From Oscillospiraceae bacterium (GTDB lineage Bacteria; Bacillota; Clostridia; Oscillospirales; Oscillospiraceae): a stretch of DNA of 64,000 nucleotides. The stretch's first letter is position 1, and each line of letters begins with the position of its first letter. The notes under the pieces were generated by a model. The model ran no database searches. It had not been told where the DNA came from and saw nothing but the letters and a program-made list of their open reading frames with translations. The translations under genes were made by a program, and so were the position numbers. The stretch is from contig JAFQGT010000013.1 in the NCBI GenBank assembly GCA_017415425.1, forward strand, positions 1-64,000, in the 5' to 3' direction. This document shows positions 9,166-18,452 of this stretch, piece by piece.

Positions 9166-9181
9166 ACCACGCTGTATGTCT

Positions 9182-9216
9182 GCCCTGGATCTTTTGGTAT
9201 CCAGGGCTTTATTTTT
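9182..9216 (+). terminator. Riboswitch expression-platform terminator
   Basis: GCCCTGGAT and ATCCAGGGC form a 9-bp stem with an 8-base loop, followed by TTTATTTTT, just before the ribU ribosome-binding site. Confidence 0.85.
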
Positions 9217-9233
9217 GCACGGAGGAATACTCT

Positions 9234-9947
9234 ATGATCAAGTTATGGCTGACAATGAAAGAAAATCTGTTGTTCATTCTGTGCTGTGCCGGCATCGTTG
9301 CCGCCCTGGCATTGCTGGCGCATCTGGTGGAGCGGTTTCTGCCTGCCATCCGTCATACCTCAAAAGCCAAGCGGCTGTGTGTGATCGGCATTTGCTCCGC
9401 CATTGCCACGGTTCTGCATATGTTGGATTTCCCCCTCCTGTTTCTTGCGCCGGAATTCTATAAGCTGGACTTCTCGGAGCTGCCGGTGATGCTCTGCGGC
9501 TTCTATCTGGGGCCTTCTGCTGCAGTGGCCTGTGAAGCGGTAAAGATCCTGCTGAAGCTGCTTTTGAAAGGCACCAGCACCGCCTTTGTTGGTGACTTCG
9601 CCAATTTCGTAGTGGGCTGTAGCCTGGTTTTGCCTGCCATCATCGTCTATCACACAAAAAAGACCCGGGCCAGCGCTCTGTGGGGTCTGATCAGCGGCAC
9701 GGTTGTGGTGACCCTTTTCGGCAGCGTCTTCAACGCGGTTTATCTGCTGCCTAAGTTCTCCCAGCTGTACGGTCTGCCGTTGGAAACCATCATCGCTATG
9801 GGCAGCCAGGTCAACGGAAGCATAAAGAATCTGTCCACATTTGTGCTGCTGGCAGTAGCGCCTCTGAATCTGATCAAGGGCGCAATGATTTCCATACTGA
9901 CTCTGCTTTTGTACAAGAAAGTGGCCCGCCCCCTTTTCGGAAAATAA
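9234..9947 (+). CDS. ribU: Riboflavin ECF transporter, S component RibU
   Basis: Membrane substrate-binding subunit that captures riboflavin and works with a shared energy-coupling module encoded elsewhere. It has 237 residues and about six hydrophobic segments (around 14-35, 55-75, 83-105, 115-140, 155-180, 195-225). The first helices carry the ECF S-component pattern (KRLCVIGICSAIATVLHML, then FYKLDFSELPVMLCGFYLGP), which is typical of RibU. ATG 9234 has GGAGG eight bases upstream; an upstream frame through the riboswitch is not coding. Regulated by the FMN riboswitch. It ends at a shared bidirectional terminator. Confidence 0.93.
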   Translation: MIKLWLTMKENLLFILCCAGIVAALALLAHLVERFLPAIRHTSKAKRLCVIGICSAIATVLHMLDFPLLFLAPEFYKLDFSELPVMLCGFYLGPSAAVACEAVKILLKLLLKGTSTAFVGDFANFVVGCSLVLPAIIVYHTKKTRASALWGLISGTVVVTLFGSVFNAVYLLPKFSQLYGLPLETIIAMGSQVNGSIKNLSTFVLLAVAPLNLIKGAMISILTLLLYKKVARPLFGK

Positions 9948-9951
9948 AAAT

Positions 9952-9986
9952 AAAACAAGACCCTCCCGGTGGGAGGGTCTTGTTTT
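9952..9986. terminator. Bidirectional terminator between ribU and convergent membrane gene
   Basis: AAAACAAGACCCTCCC and GGGAGGGTCTTGTTTT form a 16-bp perfect stem with a 3-base loop. It is A-rich on one side and T-rich on the other, so it can serve both convergent genes. Confidence 0.9.
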
Positions 9987-10698
9987 ATTCTTCGTTCACT
10001 TCTTCCGGCTGTACGTCTATAATCGCTTGGTCAGGCTCTTCCGGAATCACTTCAGACCATATTTCCGGTGCCGGTGTTTGCTTTCGGGGAGGCATACCCA
10101 TATCCTTGTTCCGTACAGCAAATACGAAGAAGGAAATGGTAACATTAAACAATATGGACAGCACCAGAAACAGATCTGCTTTCTCGGGATTACAGGAGCG
10201 GTACAGATCGTTGTAAGCAATAAACAGGAAAACAATTTCCACAATGGTGACAACCCAGACAGCGCCAACCAGCAGGAACGCCAACCCCATCTGACCTGCA
10301 GCCAGATCCGGTCGTTGGGACAGTCCTGCTATAATACCACCTATAAAAGATATCACATAGCATACAACCGTCAGTGCTACAATCGCAATATTCAGTCCCA
10401 ACAAAACCTTTCTGCGGTTCTTAATCTGGCCCTTGGCCACATACCGGTATTGGTCGGAGATACTACCCAGGATCCACATATTGCCCACCGGGATCCACGC
10501 CAGCCAACTGTTGCGGATCTGCCGTCGGTTAGCGATTTTATACAGGCCCATACTGAGCAGAACATAAGACAAAATTCCAAATCCAATGCAAATCAGTGAA
10601 ATCACCACTAGTACGGACATTATGATTCCCAGCACTAAGCCGAAGCCCTCATCAATGGCTGGCACCATACTTGTTAGAGCATTGAACACCATTGTCAT
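9985..10698 (-). CDS. Unknown multi-pass membrane protein
   Basis: Function not recognised; 237 residues from ATG 10698, with GAGG upstream. About five hydrophobic segments are visible (near 20-50, 95-120, 130-160, 165-185, 195-215), with the motif NSWLAWIPVGNMWILGSISD between the first two. That motif is common in small Firmicute membrane proteins of unknown role that precede a short acidic tail. The C-terminus is cytosolic-looking, Pro/Glu rich and charged. It is monocistronic with its own promoter at 10732-10760 and shares a terminator with ribU. Confidence 0.75.
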   Translation of the reverse strand: MTMVFNALTSMVPAIDEGFGLVLGIIMSVLVVISLICIGFGILSYVLLSMGLYKIANRRQIRNSWLAWIPVGNMWILGSISDQYRYVAKGQIKNRRKVLLGLNIAIVALTVVCYVISFIGGIIAGLSQRPDLAAGQMGLAFLLVGAVWVVTIVEIVFLFIAYNDLYRSCNPEKADLFLVLSILFNVTISFFVFAVRNKDMGMPPRKQTPAPEIWSEVIPEEPDQAIIDVQPEEVNEE

Positions 10699-10731
10699 AA
10701 TATACACCTCGCATTACATTTTTATATTTTT

Positions 10732-10760
10732 ATCATATCATATTCTGCCGTAAATTGCAA
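10732..10760 (-). promoter_or_regulatory. Promoter of unknown membrane gene
   Basis: Minus strand TTGCAA, 17-base spacer, TATGAT, about 33 bases before the start. Confidence 0.65.
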
Positions 10761-10923
10761 TGCTATTCTCTGACTCTTCCCAATCGCCTCCGTTATTTTC
10801 CATATATTTCAGTTTTTTTGTGCAGATTTTTTATTAAATATGTACTACCACCAAACATTGTCCCAAAAAAAGTTAAAAAATCGCTATTTTTTATAGAAAC
10901 TTACCTAAAAGTGTTTTAAGCCC

Positions 10924-10952
10924 TTGAAAATACACGCGATATACTATATAAT
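10924..10952 (+). promoter_or_regulatory. Promoter of the polysaccharide locus
   Basis: TTGAAA, 17-base spacer, TATAAT, about 80 bases upstream of rfbA. It is the only strong plus-strand promoter seen before the 16.5-kb run of co-directional genes. Confidence 0.75.
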
Positions 10953-11031
10953 ATGCAAAGGTAAACTCCGGGAGTGCGTCTTGTCGCATCCCGTACAAAA
11001 CATCATATCATTTAACGATTGGAGACAATGT

Positions 11032-11955
11032 ATGAAAGGTATTATTCTGGCTGGTGGTTCCGGTACTCGCCTGTACCCGCTCACCAAAGTGACTTCCAAG
11101 CAGTTGCTCCCCATCTATGACAAGCCTATGATTTATTATCCTATGTCGGTGCTGATGAGCGCCGGCATCCGGGATATCTTGATTATTTCCACCCCGCAGG
11201 ATACGCCCCGTTTTCAAGAACTGCTGGGCGACGGTCATCAGTTCGGTCTGGAGCTGAGCTATGCTGTACAGCCCTCCCCTGACGGTCTGGCACAGGCTTT
11301 TATCATCGGCGAGGAATTTATCGGCAAAGACTGCGTGGCAATGGTGTTGGGCGACAACATTTTCTTTGGACACGGTCTGCGCAAGCGCCTGCACGCTGCT
11401 GTCAGAAATGCGGAAAAGGGCAACGGCGCCACTGTATTCGGCTACTATGTGGACGATCCGGAACGGTTTGGTATCGTGGAATTTGATGCCGACGGCAAGG
11501 CCATCTCCATTGAGGAAAAACCGGAGCATCCTAAGAGCAATTACTGCGTCACCGGTCTGTATTTTTACGACAACAAGGTCGTGGAATATGCCAAGAATCT
11601 AAAGCCCTCCACGCGGGGTGAGCTGGAGATCACAGACCTGAACCGGATCTACCTGGAGAACGACGAGCTGAATGTGGAACTGCTGGGTCAGGGCTTTACC
11701 TGGCTGGACACCGGCACCCACGAAAGTCTGGTGGAGGCCACCAACTTCATCAAGACGGTGGAAGAACATCAAAACCGTAAGATTGGCTGTCTGGAAGATA
11801 TCGCCTATATGAACGGCTGGATCTCCCGGGAAGATCTGCAGGCCGTGATCGAGGTCCACAAGAAGAATCAGTACGGCCGCTATCTGCAGGATGTGCTGGA
11901 CGGCAAGTACCTGGATGTGATCAAAGACAGAAAAAGATATGAGGGAATCGTGTAA
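11032..11955 (+). CDS. rfbA: Glucose-1-phosphate thymidylyltransferase
   Basis: First step of dTDP-L-rhamnose synthesis: dTTP + glucose-1-phosphate to dTDP-glucose. It has 307 residues. The nucleotidyl-transfer loop [11 protein letters not shown] starts at about residue 8, and [10 protein letters not shown] and [10 protein letters not shown] are typical of RmlA. The start at 11032 follows GGAGA; an upstream in-frame extension lacks similarity. First gene of the rfbABDC set, and its stop is one base before the rfbB start. Cytoplasmic. Certain. Confidence 0.97.
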   Translation: MKGIILAGGSGTRLYPLTKVTSKQLLPIYDKPMIYYPMSVLMSAGIRDILIISTPQDTPRFQELLGDGHQFGLELSYAVQPSPDGLAQAFIIGEEFIGKDCVAMVLGDNIFFGHGLRKRLHAAVRNAEKGNGATVFGYYVDDPERFGIVEFDADGKAISIEEKPEHPKSNYCVTGLYFYDNKVVEYAKNLKPSTRGELEITDLNRIYLENDELNVELLGQGFTWLDTGTHESLVEATNFIKTVEEHQNRKIGCLEDIAYMNGWISREDLQAVIEVHKKNQYGRYLQDVLDGKYLDVIKDRKRYEGIV

Positions 11956-11956
11956 T

Positions 11957-12982
11957 ATGAAAAAAACAATTATCGTCACCGGCGGCGCCGGTTTTATCGG
12001 AAGTAACTTTGTATTCCATATGCTGGGCAAATACCCTGACTACCGGATCATATGTCTGGACAAGCTGACTTACGCCGGAAATCTATCCACCCTGAAGGAT
12101 GTTATGGGGAATCCCAATTTCCGGTTTGTAAAGCTGGATATCTGTGATCGGGAGTGCGTTTATCAGCTGTTTGAGGAAGAGCACCCCGATGTGGTAGTCA
12201 ACTTTGCAGCGGAAAGCCACGTGGACCGCTCCATCGAAAATCCCGAGGTCTTCCTGCAGACCAACATTCTGGGCACCCAGGTGCTGATGGATGCCTGCCG
12301 GAAGTACGGTATCGAACGCTATCATCAGGTCTCTACTGACGAAGTGTACGGCGACCTGCCTTTGGATCGCCCCGACCTGTTCTTCACCGAAGAGACTCCC
12401 ATTCACACCTCCTCCCCCTACTCCAGCTCCAAGGCCGGCGCAGATCTTCTGGTAATGGCCTACCACCGCACCTACGGTCTACCTGTAACCATCTCCCGCT
12501 GTTCTAACAACTACGGTCCCTACCACTTCCCAGAGAAGCTGATCCCCCTGATGATCGCCAACGCACTGAACGACAAGCCCCTGCCCGTTTACGGCGAGGG
12601 TCTCAATGTTCGGGACTGGCTGTATGTGGAGGATCACTGTAAGGCCATCGATCTGATCATTCACAAGGGTCGTGTAGGCGAAGTCTATAACATCGGCGGC
12701 CATAACGAGATGAAGAACATTGACATCGTTAAAATCATCTGCAAGGCCCTCGGCAAGCCGGAAAGTCTGATCACTTATGTTGCTGACCGGAAAGGTCACG
12801 ATATGCGCTACGCCATCGACCCCACCAAGATCCATTCCGAGCTTGGCTGGCTACCGGAGACCAAATTCGTAGACGGCATTCAAAAGACCATCCAGTGGTA
12901 TCTGGATAACAAGCCTTGGTGGGAGGAGATCATCTCCGGTGAATACCAGAATTACTACGAGAAAATGTACAACAATCGATAA
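11957..12982 (+). CDS. rfbB: dTDP-glucose 4,6-dehydratase
   Basis: Second step of dTDP-L-rhamnose synthesis, giving dTDP-4-keto-6-deoxyglucose. It has 341 residues. An extended SDR fold shows the NAD motif TGGAGFIGSNF near the start, STDEVYGDL, and the catalytic YSSSKAG (YxxxK, about residue 155). The start is 1 base after the rfbA stop, so translation is coupled. Full length and typical. Confidence 0.97.
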   Translation: MKKTIIVTGGAGFIGSNFVFHMLGKYPDYRIICLDKLTYAGNLSTLKDVMGNPNFRFVKLDICDRECVYQLFEEEHPDVVVNFAAESHVDRSIENPEVFLQTNILGTQVLMDACRKYGIERYHQVSTDEVYGDLPLDRPDLFFTEETPIHTSSPYSSSKAGADLLVMAYHRTYGLPVTISRCSNNYGPYHFPEKLIPLMIANALNDKPLPVYGEGLNVRDWLYVEDHCKAIDLIIHKGRVGEVYNIGGHNEMKNIDIVKIICKALGKPESLITYVADRKGHDMRYAIDPTKIHSELGWLPETKFVDGIQKTIQWYLDNKPWWEEIISGEYQNYYEKMYNNR

Positions 12983-13015
12983 AGCAGAAAGAATACCTGC
13001 TCTTTGGGAGAACCT

Positions 13016-14113
13016 ATGGTAAAACAACATTTTCCTGCGCCACCTCAAGAGCAGGGAATTTCTTTGTATAACAGAGATAAAACGATAGATGTGGTCAAGG
13101 GCTTCGGCATTATTCTTATGGTGATCGGCCATACCGGATCTATTGCCCATGATTTCATCTATATGTTTCATATGGCGCTGTTCTTTATGCTGTCAGGCTA
13201 TTTGTGGAGTGACAAAAAGGCAGCCGATTTTCCTGCAGCGAAGAAATTTGTGCTATCCCGCCTGAAGGGATTGCTGATTCCTTATGCTGTGTGCAACGGC
13301 ACATTTACGCTGCTGAACAACCTTTTGGTCAAGCTGCATATCAACCCGGAAAGCAGCAGACTGCTGACGCCTATGGAAACCGCAGTAAACTTGGCAAAAA
13401 ATATGCTGTTTGCCGGCGACACTACTATGGGCGGTGCTACCTGGTTTTTTAGAACATTGTTTTTTGTATCTATGGCACATTTGGCAGTTCGGTACATTTG
13501 CCTGCGCTGGAAATTGGGCAAAGCCTTCTTTATTGCGGTGATCATCGCAGCATTTGCCGGTGCAGTGGTTATCGACTATGCAGATATTAACTTGCCTATG
13601 GGTATCAGCTCCTGCTTCAGCGCATATTGCACCTTCCTTATGGGAATGTTCTTAAAACAGTTCCGTATTATGGAAAAAGCGAAAAAATGGGATGTTCCCA
13701 TTGCAGTTGCGGCTTTTGTTTTGCTTCTGATTCTGACACCCTACGGTCCTATCGGCATCGGGGCTGGATCCATTGTAAATCTGCCGCTGTTTTGTATTGC
13801 TTCTCTGGCAGGATGGTTCATGGCTTACTGCCTCGCCCGTAAACTGAAGGGCTGGCTGGCATCTGTCATTTCCTATTGTGGCATGCGTTCTGTCTGGATC
13901 GTAACTCTGCATTTTCTTGCCTTCAAAATTGTTGCTGCCGGCTATCTGCTGATCACAAATTCAGATATCACCATGCTGTCACACTTTCCTGTATACTATG
14001 TGACCGCGCTCATTCCCGTCTATACCGTTGTGGGTATCGGATTTCCTTTGCTGGTGTGTTACATTTGGCGGAGCATAAAGCGCTGTTTTGAGAAACGGAT
14101 CAAAACAAGGTAA
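13016..14113 (+). CDS. Acyltransferase family 3 membrane protein (O-acetyltransferase-like)
   Basis: Integral-membrane acyltransferase, 365 residues. The N-terminal motif TIDVVKGFGIILMVIGHTG carries the family's catalytic His region, followed by FHMALFFMLSGYL and about ten hydrophobic segments. In polysaccharide loci such enzymes put acetyl or similar groups on sugars of the repeat unit at the membrane. It is inserted between rfbB and rfbD, splitting the rhamnose genes. ATG 13016 has GGGAG five bases upstream. The acceptor cannot be named. Confidence 0.88.
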   Translation: MVKQHFPAPPQEQGISLYNRDKTIDVVKGFGIILMVIGHTGSIAHDFIYMFHMALFFMLSGYLWSDKKAADFPAAKKFVLSRLKGLLIPYAVCNGTFTLLNNLLVKLHINPESSRLLTPMETAVNLAKNMLFAGDTTMGGATWFFRTLFFVSMAHLAVRYICLRWKLGKAFFIAVIIAAFAGAVVIDYADINLPMGISSCFSAYCTFLMGMFLKQFRIMEKAKKWDVPIAVAAFVLLLILTPYGPIGIGAGSIVNLPLFCIASLAGWFMAYCLARKLKGWLASVISYCGMRSVWIVTLHFLAFKIVAAGYLLITNSDITMLSHFPVYYVTALIPVYTVVGIGFPLLVCYIWRSIKRCFEKRIKTR

Positions 14114-14188
14114 CCATCCGCAATGCACAGATTCTGTCCCAGTGAAAATTCGTAATGCACAAGCAGCGCATAAGAGGAGCGATAAATT

Positions 14189-15103
14189 ATGAAAGTATTT
14201 GTAACCGGTGTCGGTGGTCAGTTGGGTCACGATGTAATGAACGAACTGGCAAAGCGCGGCCATACCGGAGTGGGCAGTGATATTGCCCCCCAGTACAGCG
14301 GTGTGCAGGACGGCAGTCCTGTTTGCACCATGCCTTATGTGGCAATGGATATTACCAATAAGACACAAGTGGAACAGACCATCACAGCGGCGATGCCGGA
14401 TGTGGTGGTCCATTGTGCTGCCTGGACAGCTGTAGACCTGGCGGAAGAAGAGGACAAGCAGCCTTTGGTCCGTGCTATCAATGCCACCGGTACCCAGCAT
14501 ATTGCTGATGTCTGCAAGAAATCGGGCTGTAAGATGGTCTATATCTCCACCGATTATGTTTTCGACGGACAAGGCCAGACGCCCTGGCAGCCGGATTGTA
14601 AAGATTACAGTCCTCTAAACATCTACGGTCAGACCAAGTTGGAAGGCGAACTGGCTGTAGCAAACACTTTGGAAAAATACTTCATTGTCCGGATCGCTTG
14701 GGTCTTCGGTAAAAACGGTAAGAACTTTATCAAAACCATGTTGAACATCGGCAAGAAGTTCGATACCCTCCGTGTGGTGAATGACCAGATCGGTACGCCC
14801 ACCTATACACTGGATCTTTCTCGTCTGCTGGTGGATATGATCGAAACAGAAAAGTACGGCTACTACCACGCCACCAACGAGGGCGGTTATATAAGCTGGT
14901 ATGATTTTGCTGTTGAAATTTTCAAGCAGGCAGGCTATGATACCAAGGTTCATCCTGTAACCACCGCTGAGTACGGACTGAGTAAGGCTGCACGGCCTTA
15001 CAACAGCAGGCTGGACAAATCCAAACTGATCACAAACGGCTTCCAGCCCCTGCCCTCCTGGCAGGATGCGTTGGCACGCTATCTGAAAGAAATCGAGGAA
15101 TAA
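14189..15103 (+). CDS. rfbD: dTDP-4-dehydrorhamnose reductase
   Basis: Last step of dTDP-L-rhamnose synthesis, using NAD(P)H. It has 304 residues. N-terminal VFVTGVGGQLGHDV, then STDYVFDGQ and the catalytic YGQTKLEGE (YxxxK). C-terminal RPYNSRLDKSKL is typical of RmlD. The start follows GAGGAGCG. The rfbC start is 3 bases after its stop. Confidence 0.96.
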   Translation: MKVFVTGVGGQLGHDVMNELAKRGHTGVGSDIAPQYSGVQDGSPVCTMPYVAMDITNKTQVEQTITAAMPDVVVHCAAWTAVDLAEEEDKQPLVRAINATGTQHIADVCKKSGCKMVYISTDYVFDGQGQTPWQPDCKDYSPLNIYGQTKLEGELAVANTLEKYFIVRIAWVFGKNGKNFIKTMLNIGKKFDTLRVVNDQIGTPTYTLDLSRLLVDMIETEKYGYYHATNEGGYISWYDFAVEIFKQAGYDTKVHPVTTAEYGLSKAARPYNSRLDKSKLITNGFQPLPSWQDALARYLKEIEE

Positions 15104-15106
15104 GCT

Positions 15107-15715
15107 ATGGGCCAAATCACAGTAGAAAAAAATGTGGGCGGTATTGAGGGACTGTGCGTCATCCTGCCGGCAGTTCACGGCGACAACCGGGGCTATTTTA
15201 TGGAGACCTACAGCCAGCGGGATATGGCCGAAGTTGGATTGGACATTCCCTTTGTGCAGGACAACCAGTCTATGAGCGTCAAAGGCGTGCTTCGCGGTCT
15301 GCATTTTCAGAAGCAGTATCCACAGACCAAGCTTGTCCGTGCCATCAAAGGCAGTGTCTTTGATGTAGCGGTGGATCTGCGTGCTGGCTCTGCCACCTTT
15401 GGCAAATGGTACGGTGTCCTGCTGACCGAGGAAAATAAAAAGCAGTTTTTAATTCCCAAGGGTTTTGCCCACGGTTTCCTGGTGCTCACCGACACGGCAG
15501 AATTCTGCTACAAGTGCGATGATTTTTATCACGCCAATGATGAAGGCGGTCTGGCTTGGAATGATCTCGCTATTGGCATCCAATGGCCGGAGGTCATTGG
15601 CAGCTACAATGGCACCGCCTCTGCCGAAGGCTACACCCTTGCCGACGGCACACCGCTGAATCTGAGTGAAAAGGATCAGAAGTGGGCCTGCCTTGCGGAC
15701 ACCTTTCGGTTTTGA
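15107..15715 (+). CDS. rfbC: dTDP-4-dehydrorhamnose 3,5-epimerase
   Basis: Third enzymatic step of dTDP-L-rhamnose synthesis: C3/C5 epimerisation of the keto sugar. It has 202 residues, slightly longer than the usual 180-190. Signature segments are DNRGYFMETYSQ, VKGVLRGLHFQ (catalytic His), FDVAVDLRAGS, PKGFAHGFLVL and YKCDDFYH. Its ribosome-binding site is GAGGAA at the end of rfbD. With rfbA, B and D the pathway is complete. Confidence 0.96.
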   Translation: MGQITVEKNVGGIEGLCVILPAVHGDNRGYFMETYSQRDMAEVGLDIPFVQDNQSMSVKGVLRGLHFQKQYPQTKLVRAIKGSVFDVAVDLRAGSATFGKWYGVLLTEENKKQFLIPKGFAHGFLVLTDTAEFCYKCDDFYHANDEGGLAWNDLAIGIQWPEVIGSYNGTASAEGYTLADGTPLNLSEKDQKWACLADTFRF

Positions 15716-15758
15716 TATGCGATCCCTGCGAGTATAGAGAGAAGTTAGGAGACTTGTC

Positions 15759-16922
15759 ATGCAGCATATATTTATTGTTGGCAGCAAAGGTATTCCCGGC
15801 GCCTACGGCGGCTATGAAACCTTTGTGGATAAGCTGACAGAGTATCATCAGCATAATGAGAATTTGAAATACCACGTAGCCTGTAAGGATACCAAAGCAT
15901 TTGATGAGGAGTACCACAACGCCCGGTGCTTCCATATCAAGGTGCCTAATATCGGACCTGCCCAGGCAATTTACTATGATGTGGCAGCTTTGAAGCACTG
16001 CTGCGACTATATTCAGGAAAACAAGATTGAAAAGCCCATTATCTACATCCTTGCCTGCCGCATCGGCCCATTTATGGGTTATTTCACCCGTAAGATTCAC
16101 AAATTAGGCGGTGTGGTTTTTGTGAATCCCGACGGTCACGAATGGCTGCGGGCCAAGTGGCCGGCTCCGGTGCGCAAGTACTGGAAGATCTCCGAACAGC
16201 TTATGACCAAGTACGCGGATCTGATGGTCTGCGACAGTAAAAATATTGAGAAATATATCCAGGAAAGCTATGTCGGTTACGCACCTGAGACCACCTATAT
16301 TGCTTACGGCGCCGAGACCCGTAAGAGCATTTTGGCCGACGATGATGAGAAGCTTCTGAACTGGTACAGCGAAAAGGGTCTGTCTGCCAAGAATTACTAT
16401 CTGGTGGTAGGCCGGTTTGTTCCGGAAAACAATTACGAAACTATGATCCGGGAGTTTATGGTCAGCAATACCCAGAAGACTTTTGCCATCATTACCAACG
16501 TCAATGACAAGTTCCTGGCCGAGTTGGAAGAAAAACTCCACTACAAAGCTGATCCCAAGATCCAATTTGTAGGCACAGTCTATGACCAGGAACTGCTGAT
16601 GAAGATCCGGGAAAATGCCTACGGCTATTTTCACGGCCACGAGGTAGGCGGCACCAACCCTAGCCTGCTGGAAGCACTGGGCTGTACGGATCTGAATCTG
16701 CTGTTGGATGTAGGCTTTAACCGGGAGTGCGGCGAGGATGGCGCACTGTACTGGAGTAAGCAGCCCGGCGATCTGGCAAGTCTCATTGACCAGGCAGATG
16801 CAATGCCCGCAGAAGAGATTGCCGCATTGTCCGTCAAAGCAAAGCAGCGTATCCAGGATGCCTACAGCTGGCAGTTTATCTGTGATGAATATGAAAAACT
16901 GTTTTTGAGAAATACTGTCTAA
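15759..16922 (+). CDS. DUF1972/Cps2T-like rhamnosyltransferase (GT4-type)
   Basis: Glycosyltransferase, 387 residues. The N-terminus IFIVGSKGIPGAYGGYETFV is the hallmark of the DUF1972 family, which includes pneumococcal Cps2T, a beta-1,4-rhamnosyltransferase. The C-terminal half is GT-B/GT4: VGRFVPENNYETMI and HGHEVGGTNPSLLEALG (donor-binding Glu). It directly follows the dTDP-rhamnose genes, so adding the first rhamnose to the lipid-linked acceptor is likely (inference). It is cytoplasmic, facing the membrane. AGGAGA lies upstream of the start. Confidence 0.88.
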   Translation: MQHIFIVGSKGIPGAYGGYETFVDKLTEYHQHNENLKYHVACKDTKAFDEEYHNARCFHIKVPNIGPAQAIYYDVAALKHCCDYIQENKIEKPIIYILACRIGPFMGYFTRKIHKLGGVVFVNPDGHEWLRAKWPAPVRKYWKISEQLMTKYADLMVCDSKNIEKYIQESYVGYAPETTYIAYGAETRKSILADDDEKLLNWYSEKGLSAKNYYLVVGRFVPENNYETMIREFMVSNTQKTFAIITNVNDKFLAELEEKLHYKADPKIQFVGTVYDQELLMKIRENAYGYFHGHEVGGTNPSLLEALGCTDLNLLLDVGFNRECGEDGALYWSKQPGDLASLIDQADAMPAEEIAALSVKAKQRIQDAYSWQFICDEYEKLFLRNTV

Positions 16923-16943
16923 AAATATATAAGGGAGAACGGT

Positions 16944-17645
16944 ATGAATATTGCTCTTATTTTGGCTGGTGGCTCTGGCACGCGTATGCATAGTGACGGA
17001 TTGCCCAAACAGTATATGACGGTAAAGAGCAAACCTATTTTGATTTATACATTAGAAAAATTTCAGGCCTGTACTGAAGTGGATCACATAGTTGTGGTTG
17101 CACACGCACAGTGGGAAGAAAAGATTCTGCAGTGGGCCAAAGAATACGGCATTACGAAGCTTTCCGGGATAGCACGCCAGGGAGGATCCCGGCAGGAATC
17201 CGTATACAACGGATTGGAGGCTTGCTTGAAATACGAACCAGACGCAGACGATTTGGTGCTGATTCACGATTCAGCCCGCCCGTTGGTCACACCAGAACTT
17301 ATTTCTGGATGTATTCGGGGTGCTTTCGGGCACGACGGCTGCCTACCTGTAATTGGTGTTAAGGATACCATTTATTACAGCCGCGATGGAAAAACAGTCC
17401 ATAGTTTGACTGACCGGAATACCCTCTTTTGCGGACAGTCTCCGGAGGTTATGAAATTGCGGCCCTATCTGGAATTGTGTAAAAATCTTTCCGCTGAACA
17501 AATGCTGAATATCCGCGGCTCCTGTGAATTAGCATTTCAAAACGGTTGGGACATTTGTATGATCCCTGGAGAAGAAAATAACTTCAAGCTGACCACCGCC
17601 GAAGATATGGGTCGGTTGTGCAATCTTTTGGAATGTGAAAGCTGA
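16944..17645 (+). CDS. IspD/TarI-family cytidylyltransferase
   Basis: Transfers CMP to a polyol phosphate, 233 residues. N-terminal [19 protein letters not shown] is the CTP-binding loop of this family, with VLIHDSARPLV in the middle. The family covers both MEP cytidylyltransferase (IspD) and ribitol-5-phosphate cytidylyltransferase (TarI). The position inside a polysaccharide locus, one gene before licD, favours making a CDP-polyol for LicD rather than isoprenoid synthesis (inference). No ribitol-phosphate dehydrogenase (TarJ) is present here. Confidence 0.88.
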   Translation: MNIALILAGGSGTRMHSDGLPKQYMTVKSKPILIYTLEKFQACTEVDHIVVVAHAQWEEKILQWAKEYGITKLSGIARQGGSRQESVYNGLEACLKYEPDADDLVLIHDSARPLVTPELISGCIRGAFGHDGCLPVIGVKDTIYYSRDGKTVHSLTDRNTLFCGQSPEVMKLRPYLELCKNLSAEQMLNIRGSCELAFQNGWDICMIPGEENNFKLTTAEDMGRLCNLLECES

Positions 17646-17693
17646 AGAATTACTGTATCTGCTTAGGACAATGTGAGGAAAGTTGGACAGATT

Positions 17694-18452
17694 ATGGATC
17701 TAAAAACAACACAAAAACAACTCCTGTCACTGATGGTGGCATTTGATGGTGTTTGCCGGGAACAGGATGTTTCCTATACACTCCACGGCGGTACGCTTCT
17801 GGGAGCAGTGCGGGAAAAAGGCTTTATCCCCTGGGACGACGATATGGACGTTGCTATGACCAGAGCGGAATACGAAAAGCTGGAGAATGCGCTTCTCGGA
17901 AATCCGAGTTACTGCATTGTGGGGAATATAAAAAAACAATTTCGCCAAATCGGTGAAAACAATTATTGGATAGATATTTTTATTTGTGACTATATTAGTT
18001 CGAAGCGGCTGGCGCAAAAATTGAAGCAACTGCTATTAACTATCTTGGATGTGATGAACAGAGACAAGAACAGCATCCAACTTAGCGATTTTTCAAAATA
18101 TAGCATAAGTAAGCAAATCATATTCAAGATGGCATACTACTGCGGAAAAGTTCTGCCTTTGAGGTCTAAAGTGTGGTTATACCAGAAAATCTCCCGCGAT
18201 ATTTGTACTGGAGACAAGTCTGTGTATATCAGGAGCAATGATCAATACAAGGGTCGTCAAAAAGTATTTCCGGCACAGTGGTTGGACGGGTATCAATATA
18301 TTCCTTTTGCTGAAACTGAGTTTGCAGTATCGTCACACAACCATGAACTATTGGTGTCCTTTTATGGAGAAAACTATATGACACCGATCAAGGATGACAG
18401 AAATGCCGTGGTGCACAATATTGTTAGAGCTGAAGGAAATATTAATCTGTGA
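17694..18452 (+). CDS. LicD-family phosphotransferase
   Basis: Nucleotidyltransferase-fold enzyme, 252 residues, that moves a phosphorylated group (phosphocholine, or polyol/glycerol phosphate in other members) onto a glycan. The diagnostic motif YTLHGGTLLGAVREKGFIPW is followed by DDDMDVAM (metal-binding Asps, about residues 45-52). The start at 17694 uses GAGGAAAG eleven bases upstream. With the cytidylyltransferase before it, it likely decorates the repeat unit with a CDP-activated group. Visibly more AT-rich than the rfb genes, suggesting a separately acquired cassette. Confidence 0.88.
   Translation: MDLKTTQKQLLSLMVAFDGVCREQDVSYTLHGGTLLGAVREKGFIPWDDDMDVAMTRAEYEKLENALLGNPSYCIVGNIKKQFRQIGENNYWIDIFICDYISSKRLAQKLKQLLLTILDVMNRDKNSIQLSDFSKYSISKQIIFKMAYYCGKVLPLRSKVWLYQKISRDICTGDKSVYIRSNDQYKGRQKVFPAQWLDGYQYIPFAETEFAVSSHNHELLVSFYGENYMTPIKDDRNAVVHNIVRAEGNINL

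Larger units (their letters stand above)
10699..11031. other. AT-rich divergent intergenic region
   Basis: 333 bases between the unknown membrane gene (minus) and rfbA (plus). It holds one promoter for each direction and nothing else recognised. The plus transcript would have a leader of about 70 bases containing CTCCGGGAG, a small hairpin. Confidence 0.5.
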
